A stretch of DNA of 57,186 nt, taken from assembly GCA_903875045.1 (NCBI GenBank), contig CAIQUS010000161.1, positions 1 through 57,186 of the forward strand, in the 5' to 3' direction. Numbering within the stretch: position 1 is the stretch's first letter; each line of letters begins with the position of its first letter. Both the position numbers and the translations under genes were made by a program. The DNA comes from an uncultured Bacteroidales bacterium (GTDB lineage: Bacteria; Bacteroidota; Bacteroidia; Bacteroidales; FEN-979). Positions 18,738 through 27,332 of this stretch are shown piece after piece. Under the pieces are notes generated by a model. The model was not told where the DNA came from. It searched no databases and worked only from the letters and a program-made list of their open reading frames with translations.

Positions 18738-19199
18738 ATGGGTATAAAAAAGCCGGAAATAATCTCAAGGAGAAACTTTTTTAAATCACTTGTAGGTGAA
18801 ATAATTATCAATTATGATGAAGCCAAAGGAATTACGAATGTTCCCTTGAACAGGTTGAATGAATTGCCGGAAGAGATGATCAGAGAAATCATTCCCGTAT
18901 TGTTTGATGACCCTAGGTGGAGAATCCAGGATGGGGAGCTCTTTCGCTTCAACGATAAAGAGAATAAATATGAATTGTATCAGAAACTAACCGAACATGA
19001 GGCATACATTGTAAGTCAGTTCGATCGGAACAAAACCTTGTTTGTGATCAGCATGTACCTGGCGGATGTCATGAAGATCGAATTGCCGGATGCTTTGGCA
19101 GAGGTTAAAGACTTGTTTTTTCAATGGGTTTCGCTTCTGATCTGTCACCCCATACAGCAGTATGATTTTGATAAAATTGTCACCCGTGAAAGCAACTGA
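18738..19199 (+). CDS. Possible PqqD-like / peptide-binding protein of the radical SAM island
   Basis: The 153-residue protein starts MGIKKPEIISRRNFFKSL. The SRRNFFK stretch looks like a Tat motif, but the following segment (VGEIIINYDEAKG) is not hydrophobic enough for a normal signal. The C-terminal 75 residues (EAYIVSQFDRNKTLFVISMY, then a helix ending EVKDLFFQWVSLL) recall the layout of PqqD-like winged-helix domains, the recognition elements that hand peptides to radical SAM enzymes. This match is weak and made by eye. The ATG at 18738 is chosen because GGGAAAG lies eight bases upstream; a TTG at 18702 is also in frame. It is the first gene of the island, 54 bases before a radical SAM/SPASM enzyme. 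Confidence 0.5.
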   Translation: MGIKKPEIISRRNFFKSLVGEIIINYDEAKGITNVPLNRLNELPEEMIREIIPVLFDDPRWRIQDGELFRFNDKENKYELYQKLTEHEAYIVSQFDRNKTLFVISMYLADVMKIELPDALAEVKDLFFQWVSLLICHPIQQYDFDKIVTRESN

Positions 19200-19253
19200 T
19201 TCATGATAATCCATTGGTGATGCTTCAATAGGAATGTAATTAAGATCAAAACG

Positions 19254-20624
19254 ATGAATGAAAAAACAAAAATATTTTCCATCCCGGTCTTAGATAAGTA
19301 CATCCTCTATGCGCCTTTGAAACAACTGGCGATGGTCGTCAACAATGCTTTACTGACACGTGTGGCGAAGCAACTGGATTTCCCTGAAGAACGAATTGAT
19401 GAAGATAGCGAACTATTCCTTTTATTAAAAAACATGGGCCTTTTTGATCCCGACCCGGTCTTGTTCTCAGGGTGCAACTGTATTCAGCCCTTTCGCCCTT
19501 CACAGGTCATTCTGATGCTTACCACCGGTTGCAACCTTGCCTGCACCTATTGTTATGCTGCCAGGGATAAAAGCAGACCAGTTTTCATAAAATGGCCGGT
19601 CGCAAAAAAAGCAATTGATATCGCATTTGAAAATTCAAGGAGTGTAAAGGGGGGGGCATTTTCTTTGAGCTTTCATGGTGGAGGCGAACCCACCCTTGCA
19701 CGGTCCCTTTTTTTTCAAACAATTGAATATGCCAGGTCGCTTGATCCGAATTGCCGGATTGCTGTTACAACCAATGCCGTATGGGATTCTGATTTTCGTG
19801 ATCGCGCATTGGACTTGCTCAATGAAATCAGCATCTCCCTGGATGGAAATGAATTAACCCAGAATCGACAGCGACCCGATAAGCATGGGCGGGGAACCTT
19901 CTTAGCCGTGATGGAGACCATCGCTGAAATTGAAAAACGGTCTCTGAATTATGGGATCCGGGTGACGTGTACGAAGGAGAGTCTTTCGGAATTATCAGGC
20001 AATGTGAAATTTCTTTGTGAGAATACTACCTGTCGGACATTCCAGGTTGAACCTGTTTATAACCAGGGACGTGCTGAAGGCAAAGGGATGACCATTGATG
20101 ACGTAAGCTCCTTTGTTGAAGCCTTTATGGATGCTTATTATCTGGCAAATTCAAAAGGAAAAAACCTCTACTATTCAGGCGCCCGCCCCCATGTCAGAAC
20201 GTTGACTTTCTGCAGGGCAACTTCCGATGTGCTGATAGTGACAGCCAATGGTGAGCTAACTGCATGTTATGAGGTTTTTGACAGAAGCCATGTTCTTTCT
20301 GATGATTTTATCATTGGTAAAATTGATTTGGAAAAAGGAATCATACTGACACCGGGGAAACGCGAAGCGCTTTTCGGGAAAATTGAAGAAAACAGAGCAC
20401 GATGCGAAGGATGCTTTTGTTATTTCCATTGCGCAGGTGATTGTCCTCCCAAAGCCTTCATTGCAAACCTGCATGATGATGAATTCCGCTGTTCAGTCGC
20501 CAGGGAAATCACCAAAGAACTGATCCTTGAACGGATTGCCTCGAGTAACGGAGTTTGGCAGGGAGGACTAAGTAACCGGATCGGACAATCGGTTTACCAA
20601 ACAATTGAATCGAAAAAAAAATAA
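19254..20624 (+). CDS. Radical SAM/SPASM peptide maturase 1
   Basis: The [4Fe-4S] cluster motif that binds S-adenosylmethionine is CNLACTYC with C93, C97 and C100, followed by HGGGEPT near 141-147 and SISLDG near 200. The C-terminal SPASM region, which carries auxiliary clusters, includes CEGCFCYFHCAGDCPP and a later FRCSV cysteine. An N-terminal extension of about 85 residues (IPVLDKYILYAP) is shared in style with the other two SPASM enzymes of this island and may help bind the substrate. SPASM enzymes modify proteins and peptides, for example in PQQ, mycofactocin, sactipeptide and sulfatase maturation. The gene ends 27 bases before the first Tat beta-propeller gene, so that protein is the natural substrate candidate. 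Confidence 0.9.
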   Translation: MNEKTKIFSIPVLDKYILYAPLKQLAMVVNNALLTRVAKQLDFPEERIDEDSELFLLLKNMGLFDPDPVLFSGCNCIQPFRPSQVILMLTTGCNLACTYCYAARDKSRPVFIKWPVAKKAIDIAFENSRSVKGGAFSLSFHGGGEPTLARSLFFQTIEYARSLDPNCRIAVTTNAVWDSDFRDRALDLLNEISISLDGNELTQNRQRPDKHGRGTFLAVMETIAEIEKRSLNYGIRVTCTKESLSELSGNVKFLCENTTCRTFQVEPVYNQGRAEGKGMTIDDVSSFVEAFMDAYYLANSKGKNLYYSGARPHVRTLTFCRATSDVLIVTANGELTACYEVFDRSHVLSDDFIIGKIDLEKGIILTPGKREALFGKIEENRARCEGCFCYFHCAGDCPPKAFIANLHDDEFRCSVAREITKELILERIASSNGVWQGGLSNRIGQSVYQTIESKKK

Positions 20625-20651
20625 ATTGAAACAAAAACCAAAGAATATCTT

Positions 20652-21905
20652 ATGAAAAAGGAAAAGCATAACGACCGGTTGAAAGATCAGCTTTCTGAAT
20701 CTGAGGAGAATCCTGAGGTTTATGTATTCAAGTCGGAGGAGGCACCAAACGGGATCACCAGGAGAGAATTCCTGGCCAGGTCCCTGGCAATGCCGGCTGC
20801 AATTTCATTAGGAGCAGCGGCAGCCCTGGCATCATCTGGTTGCAAAAAGGATACGCTGTCAGATTTTAAGAGTCTCCACCTGATGCAGCATCAGGGAAGC
20901 GTAAATTGCCTTGCCATCAGCCCGGACGGGACAATCCTTGCCTCCGGAAGCTCTGACAAGACCATCAAGCTTTGGGAACTTCCAGCCGGAAGGTTGCTGA
21001 ATACGTTGGAGGGGCACAGCAGTGACATAGTTTCATTGGCAATAAATCCGAACGGGACACTCCTTGTCTCAGCAGAGCGCAATGGAAAGATAAAATTTTG
21101 GAATCTGCCCGGAGGATCACTGGTGAAGACCATTTCAGGTGAATTTTCAAATATTTACAACCTGGGAGTCAGTCCGGATGGCCAGGTACTGATTGTAGGA
21201 GGGCACCAGCCATCGATCAAGATTTTCAGCATGCCTGACGGGAATTATATGAACTTCATTGAAATGCCGGCTTCCAATACTTACAGTTGTTTGGCGATTT
21301 CAAAGGATAGTCAGCAAATAGCGGTTGGAACCGATGAAGGGAAGATCCTTTTCTATAGCCTGCCAGGAGGAGAGTTGTTAACCGGTTCTATGAATCCAAG
21401 TACCTCAAAGATTCTTGAACTTACATTTAGCCCGGATGGTAAAATGATTGCAGTAGGCAGCCTTTATCACATCAATATTTACCAGTTTCCCGAGACCACG
21501 GGTTTAGGGAGTTTTGAAGGCAATTTGAATGATATCAATTCGCTTATTTTCAGCCCGGATGGAAGCACGGTTTATACAACAAACAGACGTGACCTGGACC
21601 ATTATGGTTTTCCTGACATGAAAATACGAATTCGAAATGTCCCTGACGGAGCGGTATCGAAGGTCATACAGGTATATTCAGAGTTTGAATCGTTTATAAA
21701 TGACCTGGCACTAAGTCCGGATGGAACGATTCTCGCTGCAGGCCTCGACGATAAAACGATCAGGTTGTGGAGCCTTCCCTCTGGCAATGCCATTACTACC
21801 CCATGTACGTGCGACCAGGTTTGTACGTGCGATACAGTGTGCTCCAGCGTCTCCGTGTGTACTTGCGACGGGAATTCAGGAGGAACTTATTGGTACCCAA
21901 GTTGA
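20652..21905 (+). CDS. Tat-exported WD40-like beta-propeller with Cys-X-Cys tail (short tail)
   Basis: The 417-residue protein begins with a charged leader (MKKEKHNDRLKDQ) and then a Tat signal, TRREFLARSL with a hydrophobic stretch to SSGCKKD near residue 73, where the cysteine could be lipidated. Residues about 80-380 form WD40-like blades with the pattern SPDGTILASGSSDKTIKLWELP. From residue 385 the tail reads as hexapeptides, CTCDQ-V-CTCDT-V-CSSVS-V-CTCDG, with seven cysteines, and the end is GTYWYPS. The propeller itself is almost free of cysteine. Tat substrates are exported folded, so modification of the tail would happen first in the cytoplasm. It is flanked by a radical SAM gene and a paralogue with a longer tail. 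The tail is the probable target of the island's enzymes (inference). Confidence 0.85.
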   Translation: MKKEKHNDRLKDQLSESEENPEVYVFKSEEAPNGITRREFLARSLAMPAAISLGAAAALASSGCKKDTLSDFKSLHLMQHQGSVNCLAISPDGTILASGSSDKTIKLWELPAGRLLNTLEGHSSDIVSLAINPNGTLLVSAERNGKIKFWNLPGGSLVKTISGEFSNIYNLGVSPDGQVLIVGGHQPSIKIFSMPDGNYMNFIEMPASNTYSCLAISKDSQQIAVGTDEGKILFYSLPGGELLTGSMNPSTSKILELTFSPDGKMIAVGSLYHINIYQFPETTGLGSFEGNLNDINSLIFSPDGSTVYTTNRRDLDHYGFPDMKIRIRNVPDGAVSKVIQVYSEFESFINDLALSPDGTILAAGLDDKTIRLWSLPSGNAITTPCTCDQVCTCDTVCSSVSVCTCDGNSGGTYWYPS

Positions 21906-21961
21906 GAGGTCTGATGATCATGAAAACGAGGTGTTGATTTTTGAATAATAAAAGATGCTGC

Positions 21962-23332
21962 ATGAGAAAAGAGAAACACAATGACCGGTTGAAAACCCAG
22001 CCTACCGAGCAAAATGAAAAACCTGAGGTTTATATCTTTAAAACAGATGAAAAACCGCAAGGAATGAGCAGGAGAGATTTTTTAGCCTCATCCATGGTTA
22101 TACCTGCTTCATTGGGCGCTATTGCGGTTATTGGTGCAGCTGGCTGCGCAAAAGATGAAACTCCTGATCCGGTACCTCCGGTAAATCCCAATCAAACGCG
22201 ATCCGATTACAAATCCTTTCGCAAAATGGCGCATAATAAACCGGTTACTTCCCTGGTTTTTAATGCACAAAGCAATGTTCTAATTTCAGGAGGGCTGGAC
22301 GGGAAAATAAAATTCTGGACTGTGCCGGGCGGATACATGTTGAAATCGCTTGATGCGGATTCGGCAGGTGTCCGGTCACTCGCTATCAATCCAACAGGAA
22401 CTATCGTGGTTTCCGGCGGGGATGACCATATTGCAAAGCTCTGGAACCTCCCTGGCATGACCCAGATAAAAACATTGCCTGCAGAAGCTGATGAAATACA
22501 TGCACTTGCAATAAATTCGGATGGGAGTTTGCTGACTTCCGGAACTAAAGGAGGCAGAATATCCATTAACAGCCTACCGGCAGGAGAGCTGATTAAAACG
22601 ATTGACAATACAATTCCATGGTTGAAATCGTTGGCTTTTTATTTACATGGATCTTTACTGGTTACAGCCGGGGATCTGGCAGAAATTAAAATCTGGAAAG
22701 TAAATGATGGGTCGCTTTATAAAACGCTTTCCGGACATACAGCTAATGTTAATGCAATTTCTTTCAGTCAGAATGGAGCACATCTTGCTTCCGGCAGTGA
22801 TGATGGGACAATCAAAATATGGAGATTTGCCGACGGAGCGCTTCTAAATAGCATTCCTGGTGAGGCTTCCAATATTTTCTCGGTATGCATAAGTCCGGAT
22901 AAGAAAATAGTGGTATCCGGGAATGGCGATTCAACCGTTAAATTGTGGAATTTTGACGACGGTGAATTACTATTCACCCTGAAGGGGCACACCCAGCGTG
23001 TTAATTCAGTTGCAATCAGCCCTGACGGGAAATTATTGGCTTCGGGAGGTGACGATAAAACGATCTTGCTATGGAGCCTTCCCTCCGGAGATTTGATCGC
23101 GAACGTCTGTTCTTGTGATACGGTATGTACGTGCAACACGGTTTCCACAACGGGAGTATGTAACTGTGATTCGGTAGTACCTTGTTCGTGCGACAGTATA
23201 TGTACTTGTGATAATGTATGCACATGCAATTTAGTTTGTTCATGTGTTTCAGATTGTTCCTGCGTTGCTGTCTGCACGTGTAATTCAGCTTGTTCCTGCG
23301 ATGGAAATACCCATTACTGGTACCCGACCTGA
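21962..23332 (+). CDS. Tat-exported WD40-like beta-propeller with long Cys-X-Cys repeat tail
   Basis: This 456-residue paralogue of the preceding gene has the same leader (MRKEKHNDRLKTQ), the same PEVYIFK block, a Tat motif SRRDFLASS and GAAGCAKD, a plausible lipobox. WD40-like blades run from about 90 to 378 (ASGSDDGTIKIWRFADG). From residue 383 the tail holds ten Cys-X-Cys motifs, twenty cysteines in all, in a roughly six-residue rhythm of the form V-C-[ST]-C-[DN]-x, for example VCTCNS and ICTCDN. The end is DGNTHYWYPT, matching the YWYP end of the paralogue. The start is the ATG at 21962; a TTG at 21941 is less likely because the two paralogues align from the later position. The cysteines occur as CxC, not as heme-binding CxxCH. 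The radical SAM gene 2 starts 34 bases downstream. Confidence 0.85.
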   Translation: MRKEKHNDRLKTQPTEQNEKPEVYIFKTDEKPQGMSRRDFLASSMVIPASLGAIAVIGAAGCAKDETPDPVPPVNPNQTRSDYKSFRKMAHNKPVTSLVFNAQSNVLISGGLDGKIKFWTVPGGYMLKSLDADSAGVRSLAINPTGTIVVSGGDDHIAKLWNLPGMTQIKTLPAEADEIHALAINSDGSLLTSGTKGGRISINSLPAGELIKTIDNTIPWLKSLAFYLHGSLLVTAGDLAEIKIWKVNDGSLYKTLSGHTANVNAISFSQNGAHLASGSDDGTIKIWRFADGALLNSIPGEASNIFSVCISPDKKIVVSGNGDSTVKLWNFDDGELLFTLKGHTQRVNSVAISPDGKLLASGGDDKTILLWSLPSGDLIANVCSCDTVCTCNTVSTTGVCNCDSVVPCSCDSICTCDNVCTCNLVCSCVSDCSCVAVCTCNSACSCDGNTHYWYPT

Positions 23333-23366
23333 TCAATAAAGGAGGATTGCTTCAATCATTTACTGA

Positions 23367-24740
23367 ATGAATATTTTACAAAACACATATTTGCTCCCGG
23401 TTAACGGGAAATATTTAGTTTATTCTCCTTTTGCAAGTACCAGGGCACTGGTCAATAAATCAGCGGCCCTGGAGATTAAAAAAGGGATGAAGGCGGGGGC
23501 TGCTTTTTCAGACAACCAGGGGCAGGTGGAGAATCTTTTGATCCATCTCAATGAAAAAAAAGTTCTTCCGGAAAAACGAAAAGGAGAAATCAACCCTTTA
23601 TTTCTGGGGATCATCCCTACGCGGTCCTGTAACGGAGCCTGCAACTATTGTGATTTCGGGGCAGACAAAGCCCCGGATCTTTACATGCCATTGAAGAGGG
23701 CCGTAAGCGCCGTAGACTGGTACTCCGGAATCGTCAGGAAAAATAAACACAAACTTCTGGAAATTCACTTTTTCGGCGGCGAACCCATGATGGCCATGGA
23801 CGTGGTTGAGACGGTTGTTCATCGCGCACGATTCAATGCACAAAACGCAAATCTGAAAACTGTTTTTGAAATTTCTACAAACGGGCAGTATCACCGGGAT
23901 AAGGCTGAATTTCTTGGCTCTTATTTTACAACAGTCATCCTTTCCCTGGATGGATTTGAACCGGTTCAGAATGCTCACAGACCATTGAAAAACGGAAGGG
24001 GGAGCTTTCAGGATGCAAGGAGAACTGCTGAAATAATCAGTGGTTCCTCTGCCCGGCTCGGCCTCAGGGCTTGTGTAAGCGATAAGAATGTTGACCAGAT
24101 GGGGAAAATTGCGGAGTGGTTCTGCCGTGAATTCAAGCCCTTTTCCATAAATTTTGAAGCATTAAGGGAAACGTCAGAGACATCAATAAAGAATTTATAT
24201 CCTCCGGATCCGGTTAAATTTGCAGTCAGCCTGATCAAGGCCAGGAGAATTTGTGCTTCTTACGGCATCCCACTGGTGTATGCAACTGACATATCCATGA
24301 ATCCTGTATATTCATCCTGCCCGGTTGGTAAAGATACTGCCATTGTGTCACCTGACGGAAGGATCAGCAATTGTTATCTGATGCCGGAGAAATGGAAAGA
24401 GATTGGGATGGACCTTGATTTCGGTTTCATAAGAGATGACAATGTAGTTGTCATTGAAAAGGGAAACTTGAAAACCATTCGGAACGATATAACAAAAAAA
24501 CCAAGATGTTCAAGATGTTTCTGCAGGTGGAGCTGCGCAGGAGGATGTCATGTGGGCAACACGTTTCCGGGAGCGGGAAATGATTACAACGATTATTGCC
24601 GTCAAACGCGTATGATATCCTTATCCACCCTCCTGGATTCGCTTGGTATGGATGAAATGACAAATGAAATTCTGGAAGAGACAGCCAGGCTGGAATCTTT
24701 TGCAAATCAATCGAGCGACCTGCTTATGGATTTTATGTGA
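23367..24740 (+). CDS. Radical SAM/SPASM peptide maturase 2
   Basis: The cluster motif is CNGACNYC (C88, C92, C95), followed by FFGGEP near 135-140 and VILSLDG near 190. The SPASM region has CSRCFCRWSCAGGCHVGN near 390-405 and a downstream cysteine in NDYCRQT. The N-terminal 80 residues (LLPVNGKYLVYSPFASTRALV) resemble the extension of enzyme 1. It lies just after the long-tailed propeller and four bases before a PqqD-like gene, the usual order for a maturase with its recognition protein. The reaction is unknown. Cysteine-directed chemistry such as thioether bridging is attractive, because the neighbouring substrate candidates are so rich in cysteine. Confidence 0.9.
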   Translation: MNILQNTYLLPVNGKYLVYSPFASTRALVNKSAALEIKKGMKAGAAFSDNQGQVENLLIHLNEKKVLPEKRKGEINPLFLGIIPTRSCNGACNYCDFGADKAPDLYMPLKRAVSAVDWYSGIVRKNKHKLLEIHFFGGEPMMAMDVVETVVHRARFNAQNANLKTVFEISTNGQYHRDKAEFLGSYFTTVILSLDGFEPVQNAHRPLKNGRGSFQDARRTAEIISGSSARLGLRACVSDKNVDQMGKIAEWFCREFKPFSINFEALRETSETSIKNLYPPDPVKFAVSLIKARRICASYGIPLVYATDISMNPVYSSCPVGKDTAIVSPDGRISNCYLMPEKWKEIGMDLDFGFIRDDNVVVIEKGNLKTIRNDITKKPRCSRCFCRWSCAGGCHVGNTFPGAGNDYNDYCRQTRMISLSTLLDSLGMDEMTNEILEETARLESFANQSSDLLMDFM

Positions 24741-24744
24741 TGCT

Positions 24745-25014
24745 ATGAACCCGAAAAAAATGACCGTTTTGCCGGAAATAGCCTGGGTTGTGGAAAATCA
24801 AGGCATTCTTGTTATAAACACCGATACTTCGATCGTAAAATTACTGGATTATCCGGATGCGGCTGTATGGTCAGTCATCCTGAGATATGGTTTCAGGCCA
24901 AAAGCCGTAGAAATCCTTTCGGCTATTATAGATTCGACAGCAAAGAATACCCGGGAAAAAATTGAAAACACGTTAATAAACTGGGAAAAAGAAGGATTCA
25001 TAACCGTTTCATAG
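24745..25014 (+). CDS. PqqD-like RiPP recognition element protein
   Basis: This 89-residue protein has the size and layout of PqqD: an N-terminal beta part (VLPEIAWVVENQGILVIN), then AVWSVILRYGF in place of the usual IW-x-LLDG, and a last helix IENTLINWEKEGFI ending in the typical hydrophobic-Gly-Phe-Ile. PqqD-type proteins bind the leader of a substrate and present it to a radical SAM enzyme. The ATG at 24745 begins four bases after the radical SAM gene 2 stop, and the following gene starts four bases after its own stop, so the three are translated as one unit. The charged leader KEKHNDRLK shared by the two propellers is the obvious binding candidate (inference). Confidence 0.7.
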   Translation: MNPKKMTVLPEIAWVVENQGILVINTDTSIVKLLDYPDAAVWSVILRYGFRPKAVEILSAIIDSTAKNTREKIENTLINWEKEGFITVS

Positions 25015-25018
25015 TTCC

Positions 25019-27298
25019 ATGTCGAACCTTTCATTAACAACGAGCTGTAATAATAATTGTTCCTACTGTTTTGCAGGAGATTCACGAAGCCAGGGAGTCG
25101 TTATGGATAATTTCATGACTTCCGGGGTTTTTCATTCGGCACTTGATTACCTGGAACGGTCCGGTATAAAGCAATTAAGGATTCTGGGCGGGGAGCCGAC
25201 CATTCATCCCCGCTTTACGGAGTTTGTTGATGTCGGAATAAAGAGGGGGTTTACCTTGCTGATTTTCTCGAATGGACTGATGCCGGAAAAGGTGCTGAAT
25301 CATCTTCAGTCGCTGGATCCGCGGCAATTGACAGTGTTGTTGAACACCATCCATCCGGTGGAAAATAATCCGGCAGGTGTGTGTAAGCAACAGGATACGA
25401 TGAGAATTCTCAGTAAACGGGTTAAACCGGGCATCAATCTCTTCAGGAGGGGACAAACTTTTGAATACCTGATCCATGATATATTAAGGTATGACCTTAT
25501 CAGGGAAATCAGAATGGGCCTGGCTCATCCTCTTTTGAGCCGCAGGAATGTGTACCTGCATCCTGAATATTACAGGGAAACCGGAATCAGGATTTCTGAC
25601 TTCGTTGAGAAGGCTGCGCATGAAGGAATAAAAGTCGGGTTTGATTGCGGATTTGTGCCCTGCATGTTTCAGCAAAATTCATTTCAGAAAGGGGTTGAGC
25701 CATGGACAACCCCCGGCAAAAGCTGTAACCCGATCCTGGATTTACTGCCAGACGGACGCTTCATATCATGTTATCCCCTGAACGATTTTTATCAGTTTCC
25801 ATTGCTTCCGCAGATTACCTCAAAACAACTTGTGGAGATATTTGAACATAAACTCGCTCCATTTTCACATTTCGGAATTTTCCCCCATTGCAGGGAGTGT
25901 TCATTATTTAGAACCCGGTGTTCGGGAGGTTGTGTTTCTCAAAAGATCATCAGGCTTAACAGGGAAAAGCGGGAGCGTATCCGGGGCACTATTCCTGACC
26001 GGTCAGAAGTCCTCAGAAAAGCGGAAATTCTGAAATTATCAGAAAATCTTGATATTGGTTCAAGAATTCCCCCGAAGCCGTACAGACCGGAAAACGGAAG
26101 AGAGATTTTAAATGAGCCGGAAATAATAGCACATCTGAAGAAAGGACAAATCACTAAGGAGGTCTCAATCTATCTCCATATCCCGTTTTGCAGGACAAAA
26201 TGTGCTTTCTGCGACCTCTACTCCTTCCCATTGAACCACCATAACGATCACCTGAAAACCCCTTATGTTGAAGCAATGATCCGGGAAATAGAATTCTGGG
26301 GGGAATTAATGGGGAAACAATGCACTCATGTCACAACCATTCATTTTGGCGGCGGAAGTCCGATGGTTCTCCCCCATGAACTTTTATCGAAGATTCTGGC
26401 AACATTAAAATCGTATTTCCCAATCGATAAAACGACTGAAATTGCCCTGGAAATCACAACCGATGAGATCAGCGAAGAAAACATCAGGTTTTTCGGGAAC
26501 GAAAATATATCCAGGATTCACACAGGCATTCAAACCCTCAGCAAGGATATTAGAAAAATAATCGGAAGGAATGACCATATTGAAGGTGTAGGGGAGAAGA
26601 TCAAAGAACTGAAAAAAAATCATAAGGTAATTTCTGCTGATCTTTTATTCGGGCTTCCAAATCAATCGCCCGACGGATTCCTTTCCGATATTCATCACCT
26701 GATCGGACTGGGCTTTGATGGTTTTGCCCTGTATGAATTTCAGCCTTCAAAGTTCATCAAAAGGAAGAAATTGACGGATCGTTTTTTTCTACCGAACAAG
26801 TACGAAAATTTCATCATGCTTCAGAACGCGAAAGAGTTGCTGAACGGAAAGAAATTTCACAATGTTTTCTATAATCATTATGGGAATGAACGTGACAAAA
26901 ACCTCTATTTTACTTTTCTTCAAAGAAAGGAAGATTGTATTTCTATTGGTGCAATCAGCGACGGAGTTGTCGGCGGGATCAACTTCAGGCATAATTCATT
27001 CAACAAGTACATGAATTCAGTGAACCAGCATAGAATCGGACTGGATTACGGATACAGGGAGTCGGCAGAAAGGAGCATGAAAACGCAGTTCGAAGTGGCC
27101 CTGATGTCGACAAAAATACCGGAATCCCTTTTAGCCGGATTTTCCGAAATCTATGGAGACCGCTTCGAAAAGATCTTCAAAGGATGGAACCGTAACGGCA
27201 TGATAAATGAAAGCAGCGGGAAATTCGAACTGAGTGCCGGCGGATGCTATTTTATTTCGACCATGATTGAAGAGGTGAGGAATTTAAAACAGGGTTAA
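25019..27298 (+). CDS. Two-headed radical SAM protein (SPASM-like half plus HemN-like half)
   Basis: The 759-residue protein contains two complete radical SAM cores. The first starts at once with CNNNCSYC (C10, C14, C17) and LGGEPT near 60, and ends with a cysteine cluster CRECSLFRTRCSGGC near 293-307, a short SPASM-like or twitch-like end. The second starts YLHIPFCRTKCAFCD (C391, C395, C398), with FGGGSP and GIQTL, the pattern of HemN/HemW and class C radical SAM methyltransferases, including a HemN-type C-terminal region. A fusion of a peptide-maturase type half with a HemN-like half is unusual. One reading is that it performs two steps on one substrate, for example cross-linking and methylation. 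It lacks the N-terminal extension of its neighbours, whose role may be filled by the PqqD-like protein encoded just upstream. Confidence 0.85.
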   Translation: MSNLSLTTSCNNNCSYCFAGDSRSQGVVMDNFMTSGVFHSALDYLERSGIKQLRILGGEPTIHPRFTEFVDVGIKRGFTLLIFSNGLMPEKVLNHLQSLDPRQLTVLLNTIHPVENNPAGVCKQQDTMRILSKRVKPGINLFRRGQTFEYLIHDILRYDLIREIRMGLAHPLLSRRNVYLHPEYYRETGIRISDFVEKAAHEGIKVGFDCGFVPCMFQQNSFQKGVEPWTTPGKSCNPILDLLPDGRFISCYPLNDFYQFPLLPQITSKQLVEIFEHKLAPFSHFGIFPHCRECSLFRTRCSGGCVSQKIIRLNREKRERIRGTIPDRSEVLRKAEILKLSENLDIGSRIPPKPYRPENGREILNEPEIIAHLKKGQITKEVSIYLHIPFCRTKCAFCDLYSFPLNHHNDHLKTPYVEAMIREIEFWGELMGKQCTHVTTIHFGGGSPMVLPHELLSKILATLKSYFPIDKTTEIALEITTDEISEENIRFFGNENISRIHTGIQTLSKDIRKIIGRNDHIEGVGEKIKELKKNHKVISADLLFGLPNQSPDGFLSDIHHLIGLGFDGFALYEFQPSKFIKRKKLTDRFFLPNKYENFIMLQNAKELLNGKKFHNVFYNHYGNERDKNLYFTFLQRKEDCISIGAISDGVVGGINFRHNSFNKYMNSVNQHRIGLDYGYRESAERSMKTQFEVALMSTKIPESLLAGFSEIYGDRFEKIFKGWNRNGMINESSGKFELSAGGCYFISTMIEEVRNLKQG

Positions 27299-27332
27299 CA
27301 TCATTTAATGATTAAGTAATAAACAAGAACCG

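Noticed and set aside
23016-23277. Minus-strand open frames opposite the Cys-X-Cys tail
   Set aside because: They are mirror frames of the repetitive tail; the plus-strand frame continues from a clear beta-propeller and is supported by a paralogue.
23108-23329. CRISPR-like or DNA-level repeat in the tail region
   Set aside because: The repeat is at the protein level, with varied codons and no constant direct repeats or spacers.
23108-23329. Multiheme cytochrome tail
   Set aside because: The cysteines are arranged as CxC and no CxxCH motif is present.
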